Under the pieces are notes generated by a model. It did not search any database. It had not been told where the DNA came from and saw only the letters and a program-made list of their open reading frames with translations. A stretch of DNA of 64,000 bases, from assembly GCA_004352715.1 (NCBI GenBank), contig SCFE01000044.1, positions 543,075 to 607,074 on the forward strand, given 5' to 3'. Below, in pieces: positions 24,561 through 36,452 of this stretch; position 1 is the first letter of the stretch; every line of letters begins with the position of its first letter. The position numbers were made by a program, and so were the translations under genes. Source of the stretch: Hofstenia miamia. Taxonomy: Eukaryota > Xenacoelomorpha > Acoela.

Positions 24561-26554
24561 AGATAGATTTCTAATTGGTAGCCTTCCTCATAAATTGCTG
24601 AAATTTTCTAAGAGCTCTTAATACCCCTTGCAATCCATTCACATTTTACAATATTATCAATAAGTTCTTTGAAAATGTGGAAATTCTGTGTGGATAAATC
24701 TTGATTTCTGTAATTCAAGATTTTGCTGAGTCATTCCAGTCAAATATTAATAGTTTACTCCGAGTTTCTCAAATAAAAGGGAATTTTAGAAACTTGAATT
24801 TGAATGATCTTTTAAAAATGAATTTAAGAGACTTAGAAGAGAAATCTTTAATGCCTGAACTTGATCAAAAATGCACTTAAAAATATTCCAAAATTGTTTT
24901 ATTTTAAGACTCTATTTCTATATCAATATCTATGTTAAGTAAGTTGAACATTATTTGAAAACCCTGGTTTATTCAAATTTTTGACATCATTCAAAGAAGA
25001 TTATTGTACAATAATTTATTTAATTATTGACTGATTTAGAAATGTGATTATTGGCAGTAGAGTATTTAGGGCTAAATTTATTCATACATCACCATATTAT
25101 AATATAATATTATAATATAAAGTGTTTGCTATATAGCATTTTAAAAATTGTTTGTAAATTATAGAAATTTTTTGACATTTGCAACAGATTTTGTAGAAAT
25201 GTGCTACATGAGAAATAGGAAACATCATCAGCCACTGTTTTTTAATATATCGTAAAGCATCAAATGGAGGAGTTTTTAGGTATATGCATTGAAATCATCA
25301 TAATTGTTCAAAATGATACTGTATTGATTAATAAATTATTTATAAATCTCTTTGAAGCAAGCAGAATGTGGCAAAAATGTTCTCTATCTACAATTTATTT
25401 ATCCTAAACTTGTGTATAATTCATCTGCAGAATAATTTATTTCCCAGTTGAGTATATGAAGCTTCTACATAGACAAAAGCAGGGTATGTAAGAAAGAGTT
25501 GAAAACAACACTGTTTGAGTAGTTGGGACAGAGTAATCATAAATTCAGGTAATCCCACATGGATGACTGACTGATTGGAGGTTGAGTAAGGTAGCATGGA
25601 TTACTAGTAGGAGATAAGTTCAATGAGCATAAGCCACAAGGCTAAGATAGTGTGGCATAACTGCAATGATAAAACCTGGTTAATCAAGTTAAAATCTGGA
25701 TAAAATATTCAATTTTTGATTTTCAAAATTTATTGATTACAATGATCACAGTGTTACAAAACAATAGAAATTGTAGTAAGGGGCACAAGGATTCCTACTT
25801 GTTGTCATTCTAGTCCTAATCTACATTTTGTCATTCAAATTATGGAATTGCAATATTGTATGCATTATTTGAAAAAAAAGAATCAAATTAAAAAGCAAAT
25901 AAAGTATTGATTCCAACATGTTTAAATTCACATTGTTGTTGCTATGCTATATTTCAGTTTGGTAAAATCATTCATAAAGTTCTAAGTTTCTTATTCTGTT
26001 CTCTTTTGTACATACATTTCTTTAATTAAATTTTGACAGGCTTTGCACTCATTTCCATTAATGTTTGCTTTATAAAAAATTCAAGCTTAAAATCTTAGCA
26101 TACATGTTATCATTTTGAAAATCTTTACTGTGCTCCTCACTATGAGAATTTTGAAGAGCAAACTTCATGTTGAAAATAGATATAAACAGAATAGTGTATT
26201 AATTCATTAGAAAACTGTGATAAAATTTGTCCAAATTGACAAATTTTATCTGATATTGAACAAGAATGTATATTATATATTAGAAGACAGGAATATGCAA
26301 ATTTCATTTTGAAAAATATAAATAGAGTATTTTTTTCTCTTTAAATTGAATATAATGCTATTTTTTTAAAGAGTGTGTGAAACCACTTAAAATCTGGTTA
26401 AGTTAAAAGAAATCTTGTCCTTTAATCTGGTTAAACTATATTGGGATGCACAGCACAAATGTAAATGAAAAATTTTTGTAATTCTGTTCTGAATAGTAAA
26501 CCTTGCTTACTTCATATTTTGACTATCATTTACTTAAATTAATGCTTTGCTAAC
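24561..26554. other. No gene seen; GC-richer patch at 25480-25690
   Basis: Mostly AT-rich. The 25480-25690 patch is compositionally richer in G and looks like transcribed or transposon-derived sequence, but no motif was recognised. Confidence 0.45.
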
Positions 26555-26680
26555 TTGTCTTGACTTTGTTGGATGGTGCCTATTTGTGGTACAGCTTAAC
26601 TAGTACATCCTTTGGCACTATGTTGGGTATATGGCTAGGGACTTTGCTGCTATATCAATTCATTCATTCATTAAATGTAT
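26555..26680 (+). mobile_element. Probable LINE 3' end with (ATTC)n tail
   Basis: GGTGCCTATTTGTGGTACAG then ATATGGCTAGGGACTTTGCTGCTATATCA followed by TTCATTCATTCATT resembles 3' ends of CR1/L2-type LINEs, which close with a short tandem tail after such a segment. The hydrophobic open frame through it is therefore discounted. No upstream coding part was found. Confidence 0.4.
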
Positions 26681-29068
26681 TGTTATTGCTAACACCTAAA
26701 TTGCACAAGCTGAGAAATGCAAAAAGTTACGATTACACTTTGCATTTAGGTTTGCTACACTACACCCAAGAACAATTAGGGCTTCTTTTTTCTTTCTCTT
26801 AATTAGGGCTCTAGTCTTATGTGACTCTTTCTGTTAGGTTCTCTGTTTCAGATTGGCTGAGTATGTCAACTCTCCCCTCTCAATCTCCTGTTTCTTTTTA
26901 CTTTAATTAAGAATGGTATTATGATTAGGAGGAGTTAATTATTCTGTACCTTTGGCACATCCACTCTCAATGTAAATCCCTAAGTCAATATGGAATTAAT
27001 TCTTAAATTGATTTTTATGCAGATGTCACAATACTGTGTGCTTTAGTCTATGTTGATTATACTTTTTAGCAGATACTGTTCCTAAATTTGTTTTTTAAAT
27101 TAAATGGAGTCTACACATTTTGAAACTGCCAAATACATCATTTAGCCATTCTTAAAACAACATCAATTTTTACACTGGTGTTTATTTTTAAAATTATATT
27201 AGTGTTTGATAAACGTCTTTATTTTTATAATTATATTAGTGTTTGTTTTTTTGAAAATCAACTGTAAAATGCAATCAGATTCTAAAATTTATTTTAACTT
27301 AGAAATATTAATGTTAGAAAATCAGTATTTTTCAATTTCTCTTGTTGAAATTCTTAATGCAGTTGCATGTATATCAACATTTCCATAGGTTACCATGATA
27401 TCAGCAGTACTTGGATCTGTGTATGAGCTAATCACTAGCTTTCTTCTGCTACTTTCATTCAAAGTTTGTTCCATTTTTAAGCAGAATCTAAAGTTAAAAA
27501 AATGAAAGATTTTGATAATAATATCCAGTCTATTTACTATTTCCTAAGCAGATTTTTTCTAAAAAAATGTACATATTTTATTACACACCTCTTTATTTGT
27601 GAATTCAAAAGCAAATCAAAATATTTTCTTGTTGAATGGCATCACAAGAATTTTGTATATCTTTGGCATAGAAGGCCATATTACTAACTGTATAAGACTT
27701 ATGTGTTTATCATTAAATTTTGTTAAGTATGCAGAAAATTTAAGACTAATATCAATGCAATATACCACTGTAATTTTTATTAAGGTATTACTGGATACTA
27801 GAATATTTTGGGATTAAGCATATTTTGAAGTGTTACTGACAGATATATAGCATAAATTATCATATTTCGTTTTATACAATGTCTTAGGGGCTTGAAATTT
27901 GCAAGATATATCTATAATGAGTTTTTCTTAGAAAATTAAAATCCATGAATAATTTCTTCAATTCCCTTAATGTTATTTTAGTGCATTGAATATAAATGTA
28001 TTTCAAAAAAATGTTTTTAATGGTTGTTGTTTAAACTCATTCTTTGTAAATAAAAATATGAATTCAACTCACTCTCAATACTTTTACCTTGTTCTTATAT
28101 ACAACTAAAATACTTGATTTAAGCTGTTTGAAATACAAAATTATATTTACGAATAAGCTGAATATTCAAATAGTTTGTTGCCAATTATATTTTCTCACTA
28201 ACCAGTAGTCTTCAGTCAAAGTTAAATTTTAGTGCAACACTCACATTGTGGTATAAGTTAAAATTTTATTGGTAAATACACAATTCCTTAATGGGAATTT
28301 ATACCTGGTTTCCACTTTTTCATGAATTTTATTCAAAAATATAGAAATTGAGACAAGTTCAAGGAAAATTTAGCACAATATGGTTTAAAAGGAAACGACA
28401 ATATGAACCACAACAGTATTTAGGAATTTACATTTAGAGCGCGAGCATTTTATTGTATTGGATTGTGAAATGTTTAAACTGTGTGCAATATGATTAAATC
28501 TACTTATTAGTAACGTGACAAGCAAGGCTGTCTACTCTTTAGCCTAATTGTCTTCTTAAGTTGAAATTTCAGTTAAACTTTGGGAACTGATGTTGATATG
28601 TCTAATGCTGATACATATATTAGGGATTTCGAAATGTTTGGAAAAGTTTACGAAATGGGGAGCTTGAAATCCTAAAAATCTATAATTATATATCGTTTAA
28701 AAATTTGGGAAGGTTCCAACTTGATTTCTTAAAATGGTTTAATATCTATTAAAAAATTGGAAGTTTGAAACCTTGAAAACTTAACTGCTAAGCAATTTGT
28801 TAAACATACAACGAAATCCCTAGGTATTGAGTTTTATATTGTAACGAGTTAAAGTTAGTGCCCTGAGTACACTCAAAATTTCGAGTTAAATTGAATTCCC
28901 TACTCAAAATTTAATTATTTTTTAGTAATTCGAGTAATGGTTTTTTTAGTAGCACATTGCATGTTTGCACAATTCAAAAAAAATTATAATTTTAAGATTG
29001 AAAGAATTTTTACAAAAATTTCGTAATGGCTCATTGGCGTTGGGCAATGTTGTCTAGTGAATGAATGG
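26681..29068. other. No gene seen
   Basis: AT-rich, with a minor local duplication near 27186-27245 (ATTATATTAGTGTTTG twice). No coding or element signature. Confidence 0.55.
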
Positions 29069-29171
29069 TTGGTACTTTTTTTCATTCTATAAAATCTCAA
29101 ATCTTCCAAATATTTTAGGAATATATATATCTGGAAAATTTGAGATTTCGGTGAATGAAAGAAAGTACCAA
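29069..29171. repeat. 103-bp foldback (inverted repeat)
   Basis: TTGGTACTTTTTTTCATTC..AAATCTCAAATCTTCCA pairs with TGGAAAATTTGAGATTT..GAATGAAAGAAAGTACCAA. The arms are about 40 nt with a few mismatches around a TA-rich loop. It could be a small MITE or a structured transcript. Confidence 0.75.
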
Positions 29172-29552
29172 TCCATCAAAGTGGTGGAATTGATTGATAT
29201 ACGTAAGTAACCTCTCCTTGCAGTCTAAGAGAATAAAATGAGATTGTTTTTAAAATTTTAACTTAAGAATTTCACTTTCTGGTCATCCTTAAAGCCATGT
29301 TAAAATCTCATTAGCACAGTGTGGTGCTGTCAAATTCTCAATTTCTTCTATTGATATTTGGCAGCATTTAAATATTTTAATTTGATAACATCAGCATTAA
29401 TTGATTATTGATATATCTATGCACTATAATTATCCATAACATAACTGCTAATGTAATGGGTAATTTACAATTATGTACCTAAGGAAGACGCTGGTTTTAA
29501 ACCCGAATCGTATTTTAAGACTGCCTCGATCGAAGCAAATATTTTCCTAGTC

Positions 29553-30021
29553 TACAGGGTGTAACAAAGTAATCAGACGCTTCATTTTACAAGAAACCTA
29601 ATTTTATTCATAAGAGTAGGAATCGAAAAAACGAATCATTCATAGTAGTAGGGAATCTAAAGCAACTTACTGAGGTTATAATGTCCAAAACGATTAATTG
29701 CTTTTATTCGCTCTTTAGTCAGACGGTGCACCATGTTTTAACTCGGTCGTAAAATGATTTAGACTCTATTCTAATTTAAATTAATTCAAAGTTCGAACTC
29801 GACAGTGAATCCAAATCAATGCCTTTCAATAAATTATTCATTTTCTTGTTTACGCTCGTAGAGTTAGATATCATTATCACTCAAGTCAGTCTCTCATCAT
29901 GACCCTTGAGTTGATTTATAGGAATGATGATTTCAAAAATTTGAATGAGAAATCTTAACCCCAAACTACACTTTTTTGCTTTCATTTTGCAAGCGTTTGG
30001 TTACTTTTGTTACACCCTGTA
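29553..30021. mobile_element. 465-bp Tc1/mariner-type MITE flanked by TA
   Basis: The element spans 29555-30019. The left end CAGGGTGTAACAAAGTAAT is the inverse of the right end TTACTTTTGTTACACCCTG with one indel, extending imperfectly to about 27 bp (ACGCTT shared). TA flanks both sides, the target duplication of this superfamily. Inside, a minus-strand stretch MVHRLTKERIKAINRF looks a little like the start of a transposase, hinting at an internal deletion derivative. It has no coding capacity of its own. Confidence 0.85.
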
Positions 30022-30714
30022 TTTGCATGTTGATACGTTTAGAGTAGTGGTAATGTTCGTTTGATGTTTCTCCCCATGTTTAGCCATCCATTAAATATTT
30101 ATCAATGAGACTATCATTTCCCATTACTTTATTACATTCATATTGTCATATTTATAAAATAGTTATTTGAATTATTTTTTATTTAATTTATTAGCTTCCA
30201 ACATTTTATTCCAGTAAATTTCGGTATGCTTAATTGGTAGAGTAAACATTTGTTTCTAGTTAATCTATAGGATAATCGTTTCTTTGTACCTTAATTACAT
30301 ATTTTATAAGTTCATGTATGTATAACTAAAAATATTTAATATATTAATTTTCCGTACTTGGAGTTCACAAAGATTATTTAATGAATTCTCTTTCTTGCAA
30401 CTTATAAATCGTTAGTAGTGCATTGTATGATGCTACAGCATATATTAAGACCTCATATAGGATAATATGGAATATATACGAATCGCTAAAGTTCAATGCT
30501 TCGAAATAATATTCCTTAATTTCATAATATTTAGATATTTTGTTACATCGGAATATACGCTTGACAAAAATAAAAAATTTACCTAAATATTCTCTTCCGC
30601 AAAAATATTACCACACCAGATATTTAATGATTGGCAATGGCGTTCAAATGTCTGAAAATGTTTACGTTCGCTGATTTTTCACTATTTTCTTACGTGTGAA
30701 TCTGACTGTAATTC
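30022..30714. other. No gene seen
   Basis: AT-rich sequence without recognisable features. Confidence 0.55.
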
Positions 30715-30850
30715 CTTTACTAAAACACATAATCTTAGTGTCATTTGCAAATACGTATGTTGATGCTCTTAAGCAATTTCGTAAATCACTTATGTACATA
30801 AGGAAGAACAAAGGTCTTAAAATCGAGCCCTGCTGTGCATCATCCTGTTT
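30715..30850 (-). pseudogene. LINE reverse transcriptase fragment (jockey/CR1-like)
   Basis: The minus strand reads QQGSILRPLFFLMYISDL then RASTYVFANDTKIM, matching RT domains B and C (PQGSILGPLLFLIYINDL, STYLFADDTKI). The catalytic Asp pair ADD is AND, and the conserved PQ is QQ. Only these two motifs survive. Seventy-eight bases of it (30726-30803) recur exactly at 32104-32181 inside the neighbouring element. Confidence 0.75.
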
Positions 30851-31428
30851 GAATAGAGTTTAAATGTATAAATCAGTGAATTTATTATATTTGAACGTAT
30901 TCCTTTAACATATTTATTTGAAATATTGTCAAAGCCAGATGACAACTTCGGATTTAAACGTTTAATGATTTCCTCTTTCAAAACTTAATATTTTTGTTAA
31001 ACCAATTGATACCTCTCTGTTATAATTTTTCAATGCGGATAATGCTTTTTGCAACAGTTGGTCCAACGCTAATAACAGTTATTCAATTCATTAGCAATAC
31101 ACGTTATATCATTAGGAGCCGAGGATGACTTTTTGTGGTTGTCTGTACATTCATTAAAATGAGATATTTGTTTAGAACTTTGCAAAACAGTATTAAATAA
31201 TTTTGGGAATATTAAGTTTGAAACGACCTATTTTGTAACTTACAATATGTTGTATAACTAAGACTTTTGTTTATTCTTTATAATTTATACAAATATAATA
31301 ACCTCAATGTGATAGGTCGGGTACTTGAATTCGAGAAACTATAAATTCCAAAATGCATTGACGGTTGGAAATTTTTAACATGGATTAGAACTTTAAAAGA
31401 AACATTAAAAGAAACATTACATCACTAA
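30851..31428. other. No gene seen
   Basis: AT-rich stretch before the RT element at 31429. Confidence 0.5.
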
Positions 31429-32550
31429 ATGAAACTACGCAAATCAAAGAGAAAAGATCGAATCAAGATATCTGCACTTAGTCAACCTGCGCTGGAAGAT
31501 GGGCTATGTGAGTCTGATTCCATGTGCACGAGCACGGGTCTCACCCAAGAGTTAAACGACATGCACCTGGGTGATTCCACCATGGGCCTGTCTCACGCAT
31601 CAGTGGACACACATTTGGTTCAATCAAGCGTACGGTTACAGGAGCTCCACGTGCATACCATCTTGAACCCAGAGTCACATTCTGGTCTGACCCAACCGTT
31701 CAACAACCTGAGCATCTCTTCTGAACCTTCGCCGTCATTCTGTGCTGTCTGCAGAATTGAACCAGGTCTGCTGGCCTCGGGTAAACTCTGTGCGCACAAG
31801 TTTGAAGGGTCGAAGTGCATCGGATCCAACAGTAAGCCCGTTAGTTTGTTTACATCTCCGGCCATAATGCCCACATTAGAAGAAATTCAAGGACCGTCTA
31901 TACCGACTCGAAAGCATGTTCCTGTGAAAGCTCGCAACCTCTGGACAAAAGCAGTCGCTCTATCATATGATAAATTGAAAAATAACATCAACAGTGTGGA
32001 CGCATGGATCGAAGTGTTTATCTTGAGCGCATTTATTCTTCGATCTCCGCGCGGGGAGGCTCGAAACACGTTCGTAGTAATGTGCAAAAACGTTTGCANN
32101 NNNCACATAATCTTAGTGTCATTTGCAAATACGTATGTTGATGCTCTTAAGCAATTTCGTAAATCACTTATGTACATAAGGTACAACACGTTAAACACAT
32201 TCGTAGTAATGTGCAAAAACGTTTGAAGCGATGGCGGCATGGCCCAACTCTGGTTAGAAGCAACCATTTCGCTGAACTCCAGTATCACTTTCAGTTCCAA
32301 ATCTAAAGCTCCCGACATTTGCCGGGCAAAGCAACACGAACACGAAGGCAATTACAGGAAAGCAATTTCAGCCCTTTCCTCATGTGGCCTCAATTTTTAC
32401 TCTGCCACTCTTGATATTTTATGCGGAAAGCACCTCGAAGACAGTCCAATTGTGCTGCCAGATGAAGAACCCCCTGTTTATGTGTACGTAGTTTCCCGCG
32501 CGACTCTGCCGCTGGTGTCTCCAAACTTTATGTTTCACACCTACTGAACG
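31429..32550 (+). pseudogene. N-terminal part of a non-LTR-type RT element
   Basis: The open frame from 31429 encodes a Ser/Leu-rich leader, then CAVCRIEPGLLASGKLCAHK (about residues 100-130) and VPVKARNLWTKAVALSYDKL then WIEVFILSAFILRSPRG (near 31920-32060). The latter resembles RIPKGARxxxAxxLxxxLxxV..W..LLLFPKxxLxxPxRG in N-terminal regions of large RT proteins of mobile elements. A five-N gap (32099-32103) and a 78-bp foreign LINE piece interrupt it. From 32239 HEGNYRKAISALSSCGLNFYS matches the GxYxxAxxALxSxGLAxxT segment before the RT. A frameshift near 32520 leads into the RT frame. GC content is clearly above that of the surroundings. Confidence 0.6.
32104..32181 (-). mobile_element. 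78-bp LINE RT fragment lying inside another element
   Basis: Exact copy of 30726-30803 (minus-strand RT motif YISDL..STYVFANDTKIM). It is bordered by a repeat of about 30 bp (AACACRTTCGTAGTAATGTG onward to AAACGTTTG) at 32066-32096 and 32195-32225, with Ns on its left. An assembly chimera is more likely than insertion. Confidence 0.7.
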
Positions 32551-33862
32551 CCTTTAATTGCCCCTCCCCAGAATATGGCGATCGTGCTGCCTTATCTGTT
32601 CTTAGCCTCATTAATGCTCTTGTTTCTGGTGATGCTCCAGAAGTTGTGGCTGCGTTGTTTGCTTTGGGGAAGAAAGATGGAGGTATACGCCCCATTGCCG
32701 TCGGGGAAGTTCTGAGGCGTCTCACTGCGAAGTGCGTCTGTCGCATGACAACCAAGGAAGCCGCTGTGTACCTGACGCCTTTACAAGTTGGCGTTGGTAT
32801 TCCTGGAGGATGCGAAGCTGTATTACACGCCCTAAATGGTCTTGTTTCCCGCCTCGACACCGAAACTGACATTGCCTTCCTTAAGGTGGATATCAAAAAT
32901 GCTTTCAATAGTCTCAATAGATCAGCAATGCTCAAGGAGGTTTTCCGGCATTTCCCTGCACTTTATACATGGGTGAAATTCTGCTATTCGCAACCAACTG
33001 CGTTAAAGTTTGGTTCTTCGTTTTTGCTTTCTGCACGTGGGGTCCAACAAGGGGACCCACTTGCTCCACTTTTGTTTGCTGTAACAATACACCCCATCAT
33101 CCGGGCTCTCAGAGAAAAATTTCCCGACCTTTTTGCTAATGCTTGGTACCTTGACGATGGTTCTTTAGTCAGCTCTGTGCGATCCCTCGCGAATGCTTTC
33201 AATTTTCTGGTGTCTGAGATGAATACAGTAGGCCTCGAAGTTAGCCTAGCCAAATGCGAGGTCTGATCACCAAATATAAACTGTGCTTTTAGCGATCTTC
33301 CTGCTGACATTCAGATCGAACAAGACGGCCTTGTCATCCTTGGCGATCGAGTTTCTAACAGTAAGAATTTTGTGGAGAGCTTTTTCTCCCAGCGAATAAG
33401 AAAATTGGAAAAAATCATTGAGTGTATCCATCTTCTGGAGGACCCCCAGCTTGAATTACACCTCTTGCGCAGCTGTGCTGCTCTTCCAAAAATTACTTAC
33501 AGCTTGCGCACTTGTGACTCAAACTCTATTTCTCTTGGCGCAAAGAACTTTGATGCTATTATTCACAACTCTCTTGAGAACATATCGTTTCTCCGAGTCA
33601 GAGGCTTCAAGCCTCTCTTCCTGTCACAAGCGGAGGTCTTGGCTTACCTCTAGCCTCCGAGATCTCCCCAATTGCTTTCATGGGATCAGTCATCGACACT
33701 AATGCACTGTCGAAGCAGATCTCTGGCTCTGACAACAATGTCACAGCTGTCGGTGGTGTTACAGCGTGGGAACGCCACCTTACTTCTCTCCCGCTATATT
33801 TCATAACCACACTCCTTCCCTCATTCATAAAGCAATTGAATCGCGGTTGAAGCAAATTGCAG
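32540..33862 (+). pseudogene. Reverse transcriptase of a non-LTR-type element, broken
   Basis: In one frame: EVVAALFALGKKDGGIRPIA, VGEVLRRLTAK, then VDIKNAFNSLNRSAML (domain A, 32887), GVQQGDPLAPLLFAVTIHPI (domain B, 33042) and AWYLDDGSLV (catalytic YLDD, 33143), then LVSEMNTVGLEVSLAKCEV. An in-frame TGA at 33264 follows. The same frame continues with the thumb-like part (DLPADIQIEQDGLVILGDRV, LELHLLRSCAALPKITYSLR) to a stop at 33651. A frame change near 33610 then gives LPVTSGGLGLPLASEI and GGVTAWERHLTSLP. The RT core up to the TGA looks well preserved, so decay is recent. No endonuclease domain was recognised, so the clade is left open. Confidence 0.72.
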
Positions 33863-34554
33863 NGCTCTGTGCGATCCCTCGCGAATGCTTTCAATTTTCT
33901 GGTGTCTGAGATGAATACAGTAGGCCTCGAAGTTAGCCTAGCCAAATGCGAGGTCTGATCACCAAATATAAACTGTGCTTTTAGCGATCTTCCTGCTGAC
34001 ATTCAGATCGAACAAGACGGCCTTGTCATCCTTGGCGATCGAGTTTCTAACAGTAAGAATTTTGTGGAGAGCTTTTTCTCCCAGCGAATAAGAAAATTGG
34101 AAAAAATCATTGAGTGTATCCATCTTCTGGAGGACCCCCAGCTTGAATTACACCTCTTGCGCAGCTGTGCTGCTCTTCCAAAAATTACTTACAGCTTGCG
34201 CACTTGTGACTCAAACTCTATTTCTCTTGGCGCAAAGAACTTTGATGCTATTATTCACAACTCTCTTGAGAACATATCGTTTCTCCGAGTCAGAGGCTTC
34301 AAGCCTCTCTTCCTGTCACAAGCGGAGGTCTTGGCTTACCTCTAGCCTCCGAGATCTCCCCAATTGCTTTCATGGGATCAGTCATCGACACTAATGCACT
34401 GTCGAAGCAGATCTCTGGCTCTGACAACAATGTCACAGCTGTCGGTGGTGTTACAGCGTGGGAACGCCACCTTACTTCTCTCCCCCTATGTTTCATAACC
34501 ACACTCCTTCCCTCATTCATAAAGCAATTGAATCGCGGTTGAAGCAAATTGCAG
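33172..34554. repeat. 691-bp duplication across a single N (33863)
   Basis: 33172-33862 and 33864-34554 match with offset 692 and only a few differences, such as TCCCGCTATAT against TCCCCCTATGT. The second copy repeats the 3' part of the RT element and continues into its 3' end. It is probably two haplotypes or unmerged contigs. Confidence 0.9.
33864..34554 (+). pseudogene. 3' part of the RT element, second copy
   Basis: Repeats the post-catalytic part of the reverse transcriptase: LEVSLAKCEV, the same TGA stop, the thumb region and the LPVTSGGLGLPLASEI frame change. It then ends the coding homology near 34540. The shared stop and frameshift show that both copies descend from one broken element. 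Confidence 0.65.
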
Positions 34555-35485
34555 ACGATAAAAAGACGCTAATCCTCTTGCGGAAGTGATCGCGGTTTCA
34601 GCTGCACTCCATATTTCATTCTGCCCAATGTTTTTATATACTTGTTCTTATTTTTGTTAATTGTATATATTACAAGAAGACTAATAAATCAATAATTATT
34701 ATACTTGGAATACATTTTTTTAGTATGATTCTCCAAAAATATCGACGAACACTTCAATCATATCTAGGACGATTACATAAACCTAAATGAATACAGAATA
34801 ATAAACTTTTGGAAAAACAAGCTCTCTGATAAATAATTTGATTCGATAATCTTAAAAGAAAGCTTAAATAGATATTGATTTTGCAACAAAATACTTATAA
34901 TTTACTGCAATGATGCATATTTAAGTCGCATAATGAACTATTTTAAACAAAAGTTACAGTCTCTATTATGTTTAAATGGAAATACTTAAATTATTTTCAA
35001 TATATTATAAAAATATTGAATCCATTAATTCTTGATACAATATTAAGCACTTTTTACTAAAAATTATGCCGGTGCAAAAATTCTGTTTTACCACTGTTAT
35101 CACATACATCTCTACAGCAATATGACTGATATATTGTAGCAAATTTGATTAAGATTTCAACCTTTTATCAGTAGTTTTTATTTTGGCTGACAAGCGGACC
35201 CATGACATCATTAGTGTTATAAATATTAAGACAAACTGCGAGTGTTAAGCTTCTATGAACTATTTTTGGAATAATGATTTATAAACCGGTGGATACAACT
35301 AGGAACGTGATACAGGTAGTGAATGAATATACGGATACCGGATAAATTTGCTATGATAGTAGGAGTGTTCAAATAGTCCAATAGCTATTCTTTCTCGATT
35401 ATCAATAATCTTTGAGCTCCTTGTTCTTCGTTACGTATTCCCAAAATTTGTCGTTCTACCATCACCATATTCATTCTAAGCGTAA
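34555..35485. other. Element 3' UTR then unique AT-rich DNA
   Basis: 34555-34700 continues from the RT element with moderate GC and ends near AATAAATCAATAATTATTAT, a plausible 3' end. The rest holds nothing recognisable. Confidence 0.45.
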
Positions 35486-36090
35486 TGATGTTTCTTGACA
35501 TTTCTAAAGCCTTTGATCGGCTCCCTCGTTCGTTTCTTGACAAGTTAATGTGTTAAGATCAACTCATTTATCTGTTTCCCTGCTCTTGTTACTCGTGGAA
35601 CTTCTGATGGTTGTGCTTTTGCTGTTCTTCTCTTACTTGTTGCCACTAACGATCTTACTCCTGCTTACTATATGTCGATAGCATTGCAATTTATTACTTT
35701 GGCAGTTTTTTTGCCTCCAATGTCTGATCTAGTCCTTAGCTTTTGTCTATTTGGTCTTCTGTTAACCATGTGGCCTCTCCTTTTCAATGTCTCCCGCACA
35801 GGTCTACCTCTCCGAGCGAAATTTTCTCGTGATCATGCTCATCTAGAAGTTCAACTTGCTGCCAAAATATATTGGACTGGGCATGTGTCCTTGCGTCTTA
35901 GTAAAGCTAATTCCGCACTCTACACTCTTTCGTAATGTCCTCTTCAATATCTCATCTGCTGTTAAACTCTTGTTCAAGTCCATTCCTTGTGCTATTCCTC
36001 TCTATGTTGCTCTTTGTTGGTGGCCGTCTCGTGCCAAAAAAGAATGCTACTCTCAATTTCGACGACGTTCTCATAACAAACTGTAAAATA
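35486..36090 (+). pseudogene. LINE reverse transcriptase fragment
   Basis: MMFLDISKAFDRLPRSFLDK at 35486-35545 is RT domain A (FLDISKAFDRVxHxxLLxKL). Later pieces are degraded. The composition is CT-rich and unlike the flanks up to about 36090, with PSEIFS and WACVLAS-like segments that recall the region after the RT (SxEILGxxxDxxLxWxxHVxxxxxxA). No catalytic YADD was found. It is a non-functional remnant. Confidence 0.55.
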
Positions 36091-36452
36091 TTATGTAGAA
36101 ATTTTAATTGCTTTAAATACGTAAACGAAACTAGGGTTAGGGATGAATCAACTCACTATCGAAAGAAAAAGATGCCCATTTATGTGATGGAAGGAAACTC
36201 AGGTTAGGCTGCCTGAAATAAGCATCATGCCTCAGACACTATTCGCGGTTGCCCACAATCGTGTTTACAACTGAGAGACAGTAGTCTGATGCCTGAAATA
36301 TATTAACAATGAGTCTATGCACATTTCGTGCACCCATTTTTGTGACAAGAGCCCAGATGTTTAAATATGTCCAGTTGACCACCAAAATCCAAATCACACA
36401 GGCCTTCTTTGAACTTCACGCATTATGAAATCGTATTTAATAAATAATATAC

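Noticed and set aside
26560-26802. Hydrophobic 80-codon frame that looks like a membrane protein
   Set aside because: It lies in a LINE-like 3' end with an ATTC tail, so the hydrophobic frame is explained by composition.
30229-30290. tRNA-like AATTGGTAGAGTAAAC segment
   Set aside because: It resembles a D-arm, but no acceptor stem, anticodon arm or T-arm consensus could be folded around it.
31620-32351. Antisense frames opposite the RT element
   Set aside because: Sense-strand motifs match known RT-element proteins. The antisense frames match nothing except the inserted 78-bp LINE piece.
36132-36141. TAGGGTTAGGG telomere-like sequence
   Set aside because: A single occurrence of about two units is not evidence of a telomere or interstitial telomeric array.
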